DNA from: Lithospermum erythrorhizon
Taxonomy: Eukaryota; Streptophyta; Magnoliopsida; Boraginales; Boraginaceae
Reading direction: 5' to 3'
DNA: 64,000 nucleotides
NCBI GenBank assembly: GCA_019722365.1
Contig: JADFUC010000875.1
Location: 1 to 64,000 of the forward strand
Positions 26,051 through 37,355 of the stretch are shown in pieces (within the stretch, counting starts at the first letter, position 1; every line of letters begins with the position of its first letter). Made by a program: the position numbers and the translations under genes. The notes under the pieces were generated by a model. It saw nothing but the letters and a program-made list of their open reading frames with translations, did not search any database and was not told the DNA's origin.

Positions 26051-26458
26051 TACATCAACTTCAAGTCCAAGATTCAAGGGCCAAATAATCCATATAGATC
26101 GATAATCTGACCCTCAATCAATTTGGATAAATAGATTTTCCAAAAGTTAATTTTATTATATTGAACCGCATACATTATAAATAATAAAATCTTTCTAGCA
26201 ATTACAATTACAAAAGTCATAAAAGCAAAGAGTACCACCATAAAGTCATAATAGTACTTGAGACTTGTTGGTCCGAAATCACATGTCCCCAATTCCGACA
26301 CATTCACATGAACACTTTCATGTTGAGATAGTATTATAGCAAAGACCGAATCCTTAATTATGGAAACATGTACTTCTTCTATTACTAAGGTGTCATAAAT
26401 TGATACATAAAATGAAACAAACGATCTCAATCTCTAAACTTATCTCTATCCACATCCA

Positions 26459-29400
26459 CTATTGAACCTTAGGATCAACCCCAACATCCTTCAAGGTCAC
26501 AGCTCGAGCCTTCCCTTTATCACTACACAAAATTAACAAAACTTCAGCAACTTCTTCAATAAAAGAGTTGCAACAGATGAAATACTAAATCCATCACCTG
26601 GCAGCATAGGCATCACCTCGAATAGGGTCAGGCATGACCTCCTCGCGATCAAAATCTTGGACATGAGCCAACTGCCTAAACCAAGACTTGCTAAGAAACC
26701 TCTCGGAGTCCCTCGTGACGGTCTCCGGCTCCTCGACCTCTGGGATGGTTCCCCTTCTCGATTTTTTCACGGATACATTAGGTGCTCGAGCGGTCTGCTG
26801 CATTATGGTGTGTATTCCAAATCCTACAGACAGCATTATCATCCCAATTGCCACATATACTGGTAGATGATCCATCTTTGTATGTCTGTCATATTATATC
26901 ACAGAGTAATTAATAAATATGAACATGTCTCGTAAAGATAGTTAACTAAATAAAAATCAATTATAAATTTATATAGTGGGCCACTTTTAACTAGTGCTTT
27001 CATTTATTTCTATTTCAGGAGAGAACATTGTTGGGCAGCAAATCTAACGAGCCATATTAATACTACCTCAATTCCAATTTATTTGCAACAATAATTCATA
27101 GCTATAAATTTCCCATTCCTATAAATATCATAGGACATCCAAATATTTGTACACTTTTTTCTTTTTAATAATTGGCAATGAGATTAAGTTTCGAACCTTC
27201 ATCGTCACTAGAAAATTAAAGAGCCTTTCCAACTAGACTATATATTCTGTTCGATTAACTCCCAAATATTTATACACTTAGATAGTACATACACACAAGC
27301 ACCAACTCATATTCAATTTTGAATATTAAATATATATTACTCATTATTTATAATTTTTTTGAGAGAATATTAAAGTAATTATTTGGAACAAACATGACTA
27401 ATTTATTTATCAACAACAGTAATTTTGAAGTTATTACTAAAAATCATGTTACATTAACATATGTTGATATCTTTGAATAGTAGTTTCCGGCCTAAGCAGG
27501 TTAAGGGGTCGTCAATGTTTTTAAAGAGAGTTGCGAATTGACCCAACTGGAGTGTGAACACTATTTACTACGGAGTAATTCATACAATAGATAAAAAAAA
27601 ACATAAATAGTAGTGTAATGAATCTGTTATGGAAATAATGGATGTCTTTAAGTCGTCTTGTTTAGCAAGAAAGAAATAACTTTATTAAGACGAAATTAGG
27701 CTACTTGTTTACCAAGTTATACCATTATGTATTGCTTACCAAGTTATACCATATGTATTGTATCTTGAAGCCTATAAATAGATATCCTTGTAATGTATTG
27801 AATATCAAGCAATAAAATCTATTCTCCTCATATTCTCTTATTCTTTCCGTCTATTTACATTGTTATTAGTTATATTTATAACACGTTATCAACATGATTA
27901 GAGAAGGTGGCATTTTGATCCTAAAAAAAAAGAGTAGCAACTAGTATGATTTTGACTATACTTTGGATCATATTGGTCTAATAGAGCAGTTGATTTAAAA
28001 ATACAAACTATTATTGTTTATATAGATAGCTTGCATCTAATACTGAACACTAGTATAAAAATGTCAAGTGATGTGTTCATGAGGGTAAGTTAGTACGCGT
28101 TGTACTCTTTTTCCTTGATCATGGTTTTGTCCCAAAACGAATTTTCCTAGTAAGGTTTTAACGAGGCATATTCTTGTTGATTAGACATCCAAGGGGGAGT
28201 ATTATAGAAATAATGGATGTCTGGACTTGTCAACCAAGTCTCCTTGTTTTGTATATAAATATATTTATGAATGACCAAAGAGAAAAGACGCAATTAAGAG
28301 TAAACGAAACTCACTATATAAGTGAGAAATTTAGACTCGAAGTCTAATGAAATATGATACTAGTGAAATATATACCAGTACAGTCTAACGAAACTCACTA
28401 TATAAGTGAGAAATTTAGACCCGAAGTCTAATCAAATATGATACTACTACAGTATATATTGGGTATATGTGCAAATAACTGAAATAAGATTTATCACAAA
28501 AGATTTGTACCCGAAAGCACTAACTGAATTATAAAGTGTCACATACACTTTGTGATGGAGGGTATCGAAATTATATATGTTTGGTAGCAATAAAATATAG
28601 CCTCTTGATATGCGTATATGACGTATAATATAGCATGCTGAGAAATACGTATACGTGAATACATGTATAAGGATTGAGTATACATGTAGAAAGAGTTATG
28701 ATGCCTGAAGCACAAATCTGTATCCCAGGGAACTTAACTCGATTGAGTTAAAGTGAAAATATTTGAATATTTAAAGTCATCCGGAAGATGGATTACAAGT
28801 TCGAACTGCATTATTAGACATTTATTTACATTATCATTTTATTCAGTATCACATGGATATACAAGTGTACCAATAGTATGTCATACACGTTTAACTTTGT
28901 ATTTATATTATGCCCTATGTGATTGTATAATATATTTGTTTACATATTACATGGTATGATACATTTGAATTATTTAATAAGTTGACATTGATCTTATATA
29001 TTTTTATTGTTGATTAGTTATTATTGAGAATCTAAATATTCATGATATTATAGAGATTCGATTATAGTTTCTAGAGACTCTAGAAGAGTTCTCTAGAAGT
29101 CTCTAGAAGAGTTCTAAGTTGAATAAATTATCATGAATAAGTTAGTACAAGAACTCTTGTAGAGTTCTCAGTTGTTAAACACGATGTTTATAATTAGATT
29201 TGGAATCAAATGCCTTATAAAGGTATATACAAGCCAATTGTGCATGTAATTATAAAATAAATTCATACTCCTATAGAGTTCTCAATTAAATGACATTCAT
29301 AAGAGATAATTTAGTATCTTTTCCGGAAGACATGAACTTGATCTTGAAGTACCAATTCTAATGTATATCTTACTACATGATTGATACATGATTGCATAAT

Positions 29401-31680
29401 CATGCAATATTGACAAATGCTACATTATTTGAATATTCTACTTGAATAATTTAAACTGGTGATCTCATCAGGGGGAGATATGATATAGAATGATGATCTC
29501 ATCAAGGGGAGATACGATATGCATTGTACTCTTTTTCCCTTCACTAAGTTTTTTCCCACTGGATTTTCTTGGTAAGGTTTTTAATGAGACAATTACTTGA
29601 AGCATATCTAAAGAGAAATATAATCTTTTATTTCACTATATTTTGTTCCAAATCCTAGTGACTATTTAACCAAAGATGGTTATCATTCTTACATGGCGTC
29701 ATATTTACATGTAAATATCGGAAGAAAAGTACATGACAATTTATATTTATGACTTAAACATTATTAGAACTCCTGAAGAGCTTTCAAGAGTTGTAAACTT
29801 CTTGAAGAATGAATTTGAGATAAAATATCGTTGATAAGTCACATTCAGTACCCCAACAATTATAATATCACCAGATATGAACAATGACTCATTAATGCCA
29901 AGAGAAAGTACAAAAAGAATTATTTGATCCTGAAATATCATATATAAGTATTATTGAAGTAGTGATATATATTACGAGGAAATATCAACACAGATGCATT
30001 GAAATGAAGTTAAATATATAAGAGATATAAAATTGTTCCAGTAGAATATATTCAATTTATACACAATTGATTATGGGATGCATAATAGTTATATGATCTA
30101 TATTGGAAGATCACTGTTTATTTATTAGTAGTTATGTATTTCATGGTGATGTATGAAACAAACTAGATCAACAAAATCATCAACACTCGTGGATGTGTTT
30201 GGTTGAGGAATATGATCCAGCAGATCCATATTACTTGTGATTTATCATATGAAAGTTGGTCCTGACGATCTTTATGACGATAATTGTAGATGTGTTGCAT
30301 AGTAAAATGAATGACATATCAAAGGAGATAGAACAAAATATATTGATTTTCTTCTCTACCCATAATCTTCAAAAGAATGGTGAAACCGATTTTTAACAAA
30401 TTCGCTCATTTCATAAATCTAGTAGATATTATCACTAAATCACCCATACCTCAAGATTCGAGAAGTTATCCAAAAGTGTGAAACTACGTCGATTTAAAAT
30501 ATCAAGTGATGTGGTCACGAGAGATCATGAGAGAGAATTAGTACGTGCTTATACTCTTTCTCCTTAATCATTAAGGTTTTAATGAGACAACATTTTATGC
30601 GTATATTACAGATATGCACTCCGGTGAAGTTTTGTCCCAAAATGAATTTTTCTAGTAAAATTTTAACAAGACATATTATTGTTGCTTAGACATCCAATGA
30701 GAGAGTTATGAAAATAATGGATCTCTTGACTTATCAATCAACCAAGTCGTCTTGTTTAACAAGAAAAAGATAGCTTGCTAAATAAGAGATAACTTGATTA
30801 GGAAGAAAGTAGACTATTTGTTTATCAAGTTATACCATATGTATTATATATGTATTATATCTTGAAGCCTATAAATAGGCACCTTATAATGTGTTGAATA
30901 TCAAGCAATAAAATCTGTTCTCCTATAGTAGATATTATCACTAAATCACCTCTACCTCAACATTCGAGAAGTTATCCAAAAGTATGAAACTACGTCGACT
31001 AGAAATGTCAAGTGATGTGGTCGCAGTATGAAATTATAATATAGCGTTATATATTTCTTCTTTTTTTAATCATTAAGGTTTTAATGAGGCAACATTTTAT
31101 GCATATATTACAAATATGCCTCGGTGAATTTGTCCCAAAGTTACTGGAAATGCCCAGCGTTATACTCTTCTTCTTTTTTTTAATCATTAAGGTTTTTAAG
31201 CTGAGGCAGCATTTATGCATATATTACAAATATGCATAGGTGATTTGTCCCAAAATGGATTTTTCCTAATAAAAGTTTTAGAGGCATATTCTTGTTAACA
31301 TTGATTAGACATCGAGAGTTATGGATCTGCGAAACATCAATCAACCAAGTCGTCTTGTTTAGCAAGAAAGAGATAGCTTGCTAAACAAGAGAGAGCTTGA
31401 TTAAGAAGAAAGTAAACTATCTATTTACCAAGTTGTAACTGACGCCCGGTCGACACTTTGGTTTTCCTACGTCATGTCGATGGATAGAAACCTAAAAGAC
31501 TTCAATTCATAATAATATGAGTATATACTTCAATCCATCGGGATGAACTAGTATCTGATGCTAAAATACATCATCCAAACATATAATCATACCTCGAAAC
31601 ACGAATAATACAAGCAAAAATCTAGAACAATTAATCTCATGAAGTCTACAAGACAACATTTATATCAACCTCAAAAGCAT

Positions 31681-31724
<44 letters not shown>

Positions 31725-34700
31725 CCCCGTCCAGAAATACCTGACACCTCCGACAAAATGCTACAAAAATGAGGATCGAGAAGAGGCTGTTGAGGATATC
31801 TAGCACTTGGCCCGTACCTAAGATGACCAATCAACTCCTCGCGACAAAAGGTGAAGCCACGCGACGTATCAACTGGCCCATAAAAATTAGAGGGGTCCCC
31901 AGACAAAGAGGCGAGTTGGCTTCGATGAATATCCACATAACGAAACATAACTAATCTGCGTATAATAAATATGTAAGCATATAGTCTAAAACTGATATAA
32001 TAGAATCCATCTCTCGAATAATCAATTATATCCGCTAGCATAATCATATCAAATAATCAATGAATAAAAACTATCATACACAGTCAATAACGTCCGATTA
32101 TATATCACACAAGCAACAATAAGCTATACTCGGGACCACATGAAATTACTCACTTTCCATAGGATAAAAAGAAAGCAGCGTCTCGTTGCTTCTACTCCAG
32201 TAAGCAAGGGACAAAATAGTATTACTAGATTGCTTACTGCTCAACAAGCGCTTCTGCCAACAAAATGAGATATAAAGATAGATTTTAGCCACACTCCGAC
32301 CAAAGCGGGGAATAACTTCTAACTGGAAGTACCAAGTTAGGACTAGATTTCCAGCAACAAATCCACGTCAACCGTCATCCCGTCATCCATATATCACAAC
32401 TCCAAAATATCCGCAGATATTCAACATCACTTGAGTCACCGATATCATATGCTATAACTCGTCTAGTAAAAACTATACAACTTACATATACTTGATATAT
32501 ATGAAGGTATACTACTTTTCGAACCACGACAAATATTCCCAACTTTTATACCGAGCTTAACTACTCAATATCATACCCTAAAAGAACATAACATAATAAT
32601 AACAATTACTTTTACTTTAATAACTAACTAACAACCTAAACTAGATTGGTAGACTACTCAGACATGAAATTTTATCCCGTTTTATAATATATTACTATAC
32701 CCGATTTTAACTTTTGTTTATATCAAACTCTAAACTATATTAATTATATCAAGAATCTAAATTGAATACTACTATCCAAAATCCCATTACAATTAAGCCA
32801 AAACTAACCCTTGATTACATAATTTAGTTTATGTATATTATAAACAATCAATTTACTCTTTTCTTGACAACTTCATAAAATTTAATTAGATAACTTTGTA
32901 AGCCTATAATTAACATACTTATGTTTGAACCATCTTAAAGCTATTAAATATGAACTCTAATATCATTTATGGCGTGAGAGTTGTAATTAAAATAACCCGG
33001 CATAGTTATAACTAGTTCTATAACCAATAAAATGAAATAGTTATACCTTTTTTCCTTCTTGAAACTTGTTAGAAACTTTAGGAGTATGATTTAAGAAGAG
33101 AATAAGCACCAAATGAAAGAAAAATTTGGAAAAATAGGAGGAGAGGAAAGAGAAAGAAAGATTTGTAATTCTTGTTGATGAGGAGGGAGGATTTTATTAT
33201 TAGTAAATAGGGTTACTGGCCTTGAGTAACTAAGCAAGCAGAGGTGTTCCGAGAAAGCAAGTATAAGTGTCAAGCACGAGGTGTCGTTTCCTTTTCTTAA
33301 CTAGAAGTGAAAATAGAGTACTATGAGTATACATTTGTATAGTTCGAAGATTTGTTTAAGGAGAGCAATATTTAATTATTACTTGAATCAAAATTTAGTT
33401 ATTCAATCACCTACTAACTTAAAAAATTTCATCCTTGAAATTTAAAACATACACACACTACTAACCTTAAACATACACACACTACTAACCTTAAGCCCGC
33501 TAAAGAGGTATGGATACTAAATCTTAACATCTTCTGTCTACCTTAAATCGTACCCTTCACAGGTTTTATGAGTTTAAAAAGGAAAGATACAACTATTTCA
33601 TTTTATTGGTTATATAACTAGTTATAACTATGTCAACTTACTTTCATTAGCTAAACTCGTCTATAAATGATAACTGAAGTTCATATTTAATAGTTTCAAG
33701 ATGGACTTTCAAAACATAAGGAAATATGACGATTATGGGGCGACAAAGTTATCTAATTAAATTCTTGTTGAATTCTTGTTGAAGTAAAGTAATAAATTGA
33801 TTATTTATAAGCCCTTACATAAAACTAAATTATAAAATTCGTTTGTAGTTAATTATGTAATCGATTTTTTGGATAGTAGTATTCAATTTAGATTCTTATT
33901 ATAATTAATATAATTTGAAGTTTGAATATAAATAAAAGTTAAAAATGGAAGTATAGTAATATGTTATAAAATGAAATAAAATTTCTGAAATTAGTTCACC
34001 AATCTAATTCGAGGTTGTTAGTTGAACTTACTAAAGTAAAAGTAATTATTATTATTATGTTCTTTAGGTTTAGGTGTAGATGTCGATAGTTGCTTGAGAG
34101 TAAAATTGAATATTTGTCGTGGCTTGAGGGTGAATATTTATATCAACTTGACTAGCTTTTTTTATATATATTGTGTATATGTAAGTTGTATAAGTTTCTT
34201 AAGATGAGTTATATATGTGATATTGAGACTTGTGATGTTGAGTATTGTGATATGATCAGTTGTGATATCGAGTTGTGATATATGATGGGATGATAGTTGA
34301 TGTAATTGTTGTTGAACTCTGAGTAAAGTTAAATTAGTGCTTCTCACTGCAGTTGAGTTGTTTCCCCGTTCTTTGGAGAGTAAGCAAGCTGAGGTAAGCG
34401 GTCCCATATCTTCTTTGAGGGTAGAAACAGCGAGTAATATTATTTTACGTCCTCGTTGGGTATTCAAGCCGGTGGCACGTCGTTTTCTTTTTCTCTTCTC
34501 GTCTCTGTGGGATGGGATGGGAAGGAAGGAGTAGACTCTTTATTGTGATATCTTGGATGTTATGGATGTTATTGGCTTCGTGTATAAATGAATTTGTTAT
34601 TGAATTATTTGATATGATTATGTTAGTGGGTATTATTGATTGTTGAGGAGATGGAGTTCTATTACATTGTTGAGACGCTATATATTTATATGTGCATATA

Positions 34701-34915
34701 TATGTGTGATTAGTTATGTTTAGATTTTCGACTCACCCGCTTCCACTTTCCACTTTGTTGGGGATTTTATTTGGGAACCAGGGTATAATTTTTATAGTAA
34801 AAGGAGGCGTTTGTGTGGCATCACGCTTTTGTGGCCAAGCAGGAAGGCAGTTATCATACGGATCCTCGTCTTTTGTAGATTTTTTTTTGTCGGAGGTGTT
34901 GTGTATTTTGATCAC

Positions 34916-34977
<62 letters not shown>

Positions 34978-35518
34978 TTTGAGTTTAACACAAATATTAT
35001 CTTGAGAGTTATGAAATTAATTGTTTGGGTAAGTATTTTGATTGATGATATTAACTTCAGGGGCCGGCCGGTAGAGGAGTGGGACGTTACCTGAGTTATC
35101 TAGTATGTATTGTATATATATTATATCTTGGAAAGCGTATAAATGGAAGCCAACATAATATATTCAAATATTGAATATGAAGCAATAAAATTTACAATTT
35201 ACAATTTATAATAAAAATTTATTCTACTCTATTCGTTTTATTCTCTTATTTTTTACGTGTCTATTCTGATTGTTTATTTAAATTGTTAGCAGTTATAATC
35301 GTTTTATATATTCCATTAAATTCGAGAAGCAGAGAATAGAGAATATAAAATGAGTGTCCATGACAAACGAAAAAACATCACCAAAAGAACGAAAATCAAA
35401 AAGTTTACCTGGGCTTAGTGTCAGGGTGTTGAATATGAGTATCATTAGGCTTCATTTTTGGGATGGTTGATGTTGCATAAGTACTTCTTGATGAGCTTTC
35501 TCCTAAACGGCTCATCAT
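26459..35518 (-). CDS. small single-pass membrane protein, B12D-like (three exons)
   Basis: Best-supported part: exon at 26885-26598, intron 26597-26523 (75 nt, GTGATGG...TTGTGTAG), exon 26522-26459 ending TAG. It encodes MDHLPVYVAIGMIMLSVGFG (one membrane segment), then a basic KKSRRG stretch, an acidic patch, and a soluble tail ending VGVDPKVQ. This layout recalls the small B12D/MLRQ-like mitochondrial proteins, but I am not certain of the family. Just before that Met is an acceptor (ATGACAG at 26886). A candidate first exon, 35518-35409, encodes MMSRLGESSSRSTYATSTIP and ends AAGCCCAG before GTAAAC. The two join in phase (AG plus A gives Arg, then HTK-MDHL), giving 153 residues with an N-terminus rich in Ser/Thr/Arg, plausible as a targeting peptide. 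The implied 8.5-kb intron is full of transposons. The first-exon join is inference. Confidence 0.55.
27478..27555. mobile_element. SINE-like fragment
   Basis: The block CCGGCCTAAGCAGGTTAAGG through GAATTGACCCAACTGGAGTG matches in outline a second block at about 37845-37930. Both resemble the middle/3' part of a short dispersed plant repeat. No Pol III boxes were located, so this is tentative. Confidence 0.35.
27625..27883 (+). mobile_element. copia LTR, complete
   Basis: It begins TGTTAT and ends ATAACA, perfect 6-bp terminal inverted repeats with TG...CA borders. A CTATAAATAG TATA box lies near 27771 and an AATAAA signal near 27811 (TCAAGCAATAAAATCTATTC). It is followed at once by CGTTATCAACATGA, a primer-binding-like sequence of the kind seen after copia LTRs. 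Related copies occur at 28.2, 30.7, 31.3 and 35.1 kb. Confidence 0.8.
27884..28246 (+). mobile_element. very short copia interior plus start of 3' LTR
   Basis: Only about 315 bp separate the LTR end from a classic copia 3' end: CATCCAAGGGGGAG (polypurine tract, 28191-28199) followed by TATTATAGAAATAATGGATG, the start of a second LTR. The segment before the tract (GTACTCTTTTTCCTTGATCA, TAGTAAGGTTTTAACGAGGC) is the usual 3' tail of copia pol. The second LTR stops matching after about 45 bp. This is an internally deleted element. Confidence 0.7.
28303..28446. repeat. 60-bp direct repeat with palindromic core
   Basis: 28303-28362 and 28387-28446 are 60-bp copies differing at two positions, 84 bp apart. 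Each contains CTCACTATATAAGTGAG, a 6-bp inverted repeat around a 5-bp AT spacer. The segment lies inside the transposon-filled intron of the minus-strand gene. Confidence 0.8.
28447..30419 (+). mobile_element. decayed copia-derived sequence
   Basis: No usable open frame. Motifs typical of copia 3' pol tails recur, for example GATCTCATCAGGGGGAGATA (29.46 kb), a second GATCTCATCAAGGGGAGATA shortly after, and GTACTCTTTTTCCCTTCACT (29.53 kb). Repeated CTCTAGAAGAGTTCT blocks occur at 29.06-29.12 kb. I read it as old retrotransposon sequence. Confidence 0.45.
30420..31434 (+). repeat. tandemly duplicated copia 3' end plus LTR (~500 bp x 2)
   Basis: The block starting AGTAGATATTATCACTAAAT at 30420 recurs at about 30928, and both continue through AGAAGTTATCCAAAAGT, AAACTACGTCGA and TCAAGTGATGTGGTC. 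Each unit then has the copia tail (AATCATTAAGGTTTTAATGA), a TTAGACATC stretch, and the LTR start (GTTATG...). The first unit's LTR is 30705-30925. The second unit's LTR starts at about 31317 and is interrupted at 31434 by the 3.6-kb inverted-repeat element. Within unit two, CATATATTACAAATATGC is itself repeated. Confidence 0.7.
31685..31722. repeat. (TA)n microsatellite
   Basis: An uninterrupted run of TA dinucleotides in the left arm of the inverted repeat. It matches in position the AT run of the right arm at 34.92-34.97 kb. Confidence 0.95.
33071..33590. other. spacer between the inverted-repeat arms
   Basis: About 520 bp without an inverted partner. It includes a purine-rich stretch (33.10-33.19 kb) and a tandem CATACACACACTACTAACCT duplication at 33.45-33.49 kb. 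No gene is seen. Confidence 0.5.
34916..34972. repeat. (AT)n microsatellite
   Basis: About 28 uninterrupted AT dinucleotides in the right arm of the inverted repeat. The open frames crossing it on both strands (poly Tyr-Ile) are artefacts of the repeat. Confidence 0.95.
35091..35310 (+). mobile_element. 3' half of the split copia LTR
   Basis: It resumes the LTR interrupted at 31434: AGTATGTATTGTATATATAT, TATATCTTGGAAAGCGTATAAATGG (TATA region), GAATATGAAGCAATAAAATT, then TTTTATTCTCTTATTTTTTA. These align with the LTR at 27625-27883. The end is eroded. Confidence 0.65.
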
Positions 35519-37355
35519 ATTTCTCCAATGATTCTGTTATATAACTTAACAAATTAGTGAGTATATAATTTCTCCAATGATTCTGTTAAGTGGAGTATAT
35601 AACTTAACAAATTAGTTACATAAACAAGAAGTGAGTATATAATTTAAGAAATTAGTTACATAAACATGAAGTGAGTATACAACTCATCAAGAAATTAATT
35701 TGTAGATAATCCCCCAATATTGTTTTAAACTGGTATTCAGATTTATTAATGTTAACTTACCAGTGACCTGAAAGCCATGAATATCTCAACAGTGTATATT
35801 ACTACAAATTAAAGCAAACTAATTTTCTGAATTATTTGGTGGATGTTCTTGATGAATACTATAATCAATTAAGTTTGCAGATCATTGAATTGTGTTTTTA
35901 TTAAGAATAAAACAAAGAGCATGCAGAGAATACACGCGTCAGTAGCTCATCAATACAGGTCAAGGACACTGGTCATGGAGTTAGAGACAACACCTAGCAT
36001 TACAAGCTTGTCTATTGGTTCATTTGATGAGACTGAATTTTAGAAATATCATAAATTTAAAAATGGGGATTTGATATCCAACAGTATCTGATAGTCGTAA
36101 TATTGATATCGCTTTTTTGATTTAATATTCAATCTTTTCTCTTATTATAATAATTGCTGCTTCATTTAAAATTTTCTGTTTCTATAATGGTTTTGTTTAA
36201 TAAAATTAATGTCCTTCAAATCACGCCTTCAATTTTTCAACATTTCCATAATAGAGATTAGAGTGTTGAATTTGTTACCATGGCCATTATTAAAATTGAC
36301 GTGTTTAAAAATATTACATCAATTTAATCACTTAGATTAAATATTTTATTCAACAAGTCCATTGTATTAAATTGGCTGTTGAATTATTTATTCAATCTAT
36401 CCATTATGGATGGTATAATGCTCTGTATTATTATTCATAAAGTTAAGAATTAGTTCTTAAATGAACCAAAATATTAAAGAATAATGAACTCCACTCTTTA
36501 TCGCTCTCAACTTGGTCCTATTATATAATTGAGGTGAAATTACTTCACAAAAAGGGAAATTAAACTATTTTATGTTGTTTGAAACGTTAGGTTGCCTTTG
36601 TACTTTAAGTCAAATAAATTATAAAAAAAGTAAATTATTACTTTAACAGATCTCTGTGCTTACATATCATGAAGTTTGCAAGATTTTTTTGTTTTGTCAG
36701 AATTTCTTATGTTGTAATTTTTACCCTTCAACGTAATTGACTCGAATCTTAGTATGTCTTATATTATTCATCTGTCAATGTCTTATAGGAGTATTATTCA
36801 TCTGTAATTCATTCCATTTTTTTGCATGTTATGTATACACCATACAAACTTTTACTCATCCCATCTAGTATGAATATTTTGGTATAATATAGCTTCTGGG
36901 TAAAATTTTGATTGGGGACCCCCATTTTTTGCATGTCATGTTACTAATTGGTTAGGCACACCATATATATATATGTCCGCCCCTTCTGTTACTAATCATG
37001 AACAATGCAAATGTAGCATGCCAACTATGAAAGAATCCTTGTTTACTCCAACATATATGAATACACCGTCTTCATTCACCCCTACGTTGGGTGATTACCT
37101 CTGTTTAAACCCATAAACTTTAGTTCATTTCATATAATCTCAAAAACGTAACAAGGTCAACCAACGAGTCGACAAAAAACTAAATTCAGAAAAAAATTGT
37201 TACAAGTACTTCCATCTTGCAAAGTTTGTGTAAGTTTATCGAAGTAGCGTCAGAGTGAACATCTATTATCTATTTGATAGTCACAATATGGAATATCTTA
37301 AAAGCTACGAAGAGCTAGTTATAGTGACCTCTTTCAACATAATTGTCCGGCATGA
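35519..37355. other. intergenic, no gene seen
   Basis: 35.52-35.70 kb holds partial tandem duplications (TTCTCCAATGATTCTGTTA twice, AACTTAACAAATTAGT and AAATTAGTTACATAAACA repeated). These sit just upstream of the candidate first exon at 35409-35518 and may be its promoter or leader. The rest is AT-rich and lacks coding signals. Confidence 0.4.

Larger units (their letters stand above)
31435..35090. mobile_element. 3.6-kb inverted-repeat element splitting a copia LTR
   Basis: The left arm (31.44-33.07 kb) matches the reverse complement of the right arm (33.59-35.09 kb) along most of its length. Examples are CACCTCCGACAAAA, CATAATCATATCAAATAAT, AACATAACTAATC, GAATCTAAATTGAATACTAC and ACCAATAAAATGAAATAGTT. 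Both arms carry an AT microsatellite at the corresponding place. The ends both read GTAAC going inward. The flanks are the two halves of one copia LTR (TTACCAAGTT before; TTACCTGAGTT ATCTAGTATGTATTG after), so the whole unit sits inside it with a possible 9-11 bp target duplication. It could be a long-TIR Mutator/foldback-type element or two opposed gypsy LTRs. Confidence 0.75.

Noticed and set aside
34716..34982. Open frames with long Tyr-Ile runs on both strands
   Set aside because: They are produced by the AT microsatellite and carry no recognisable domain.
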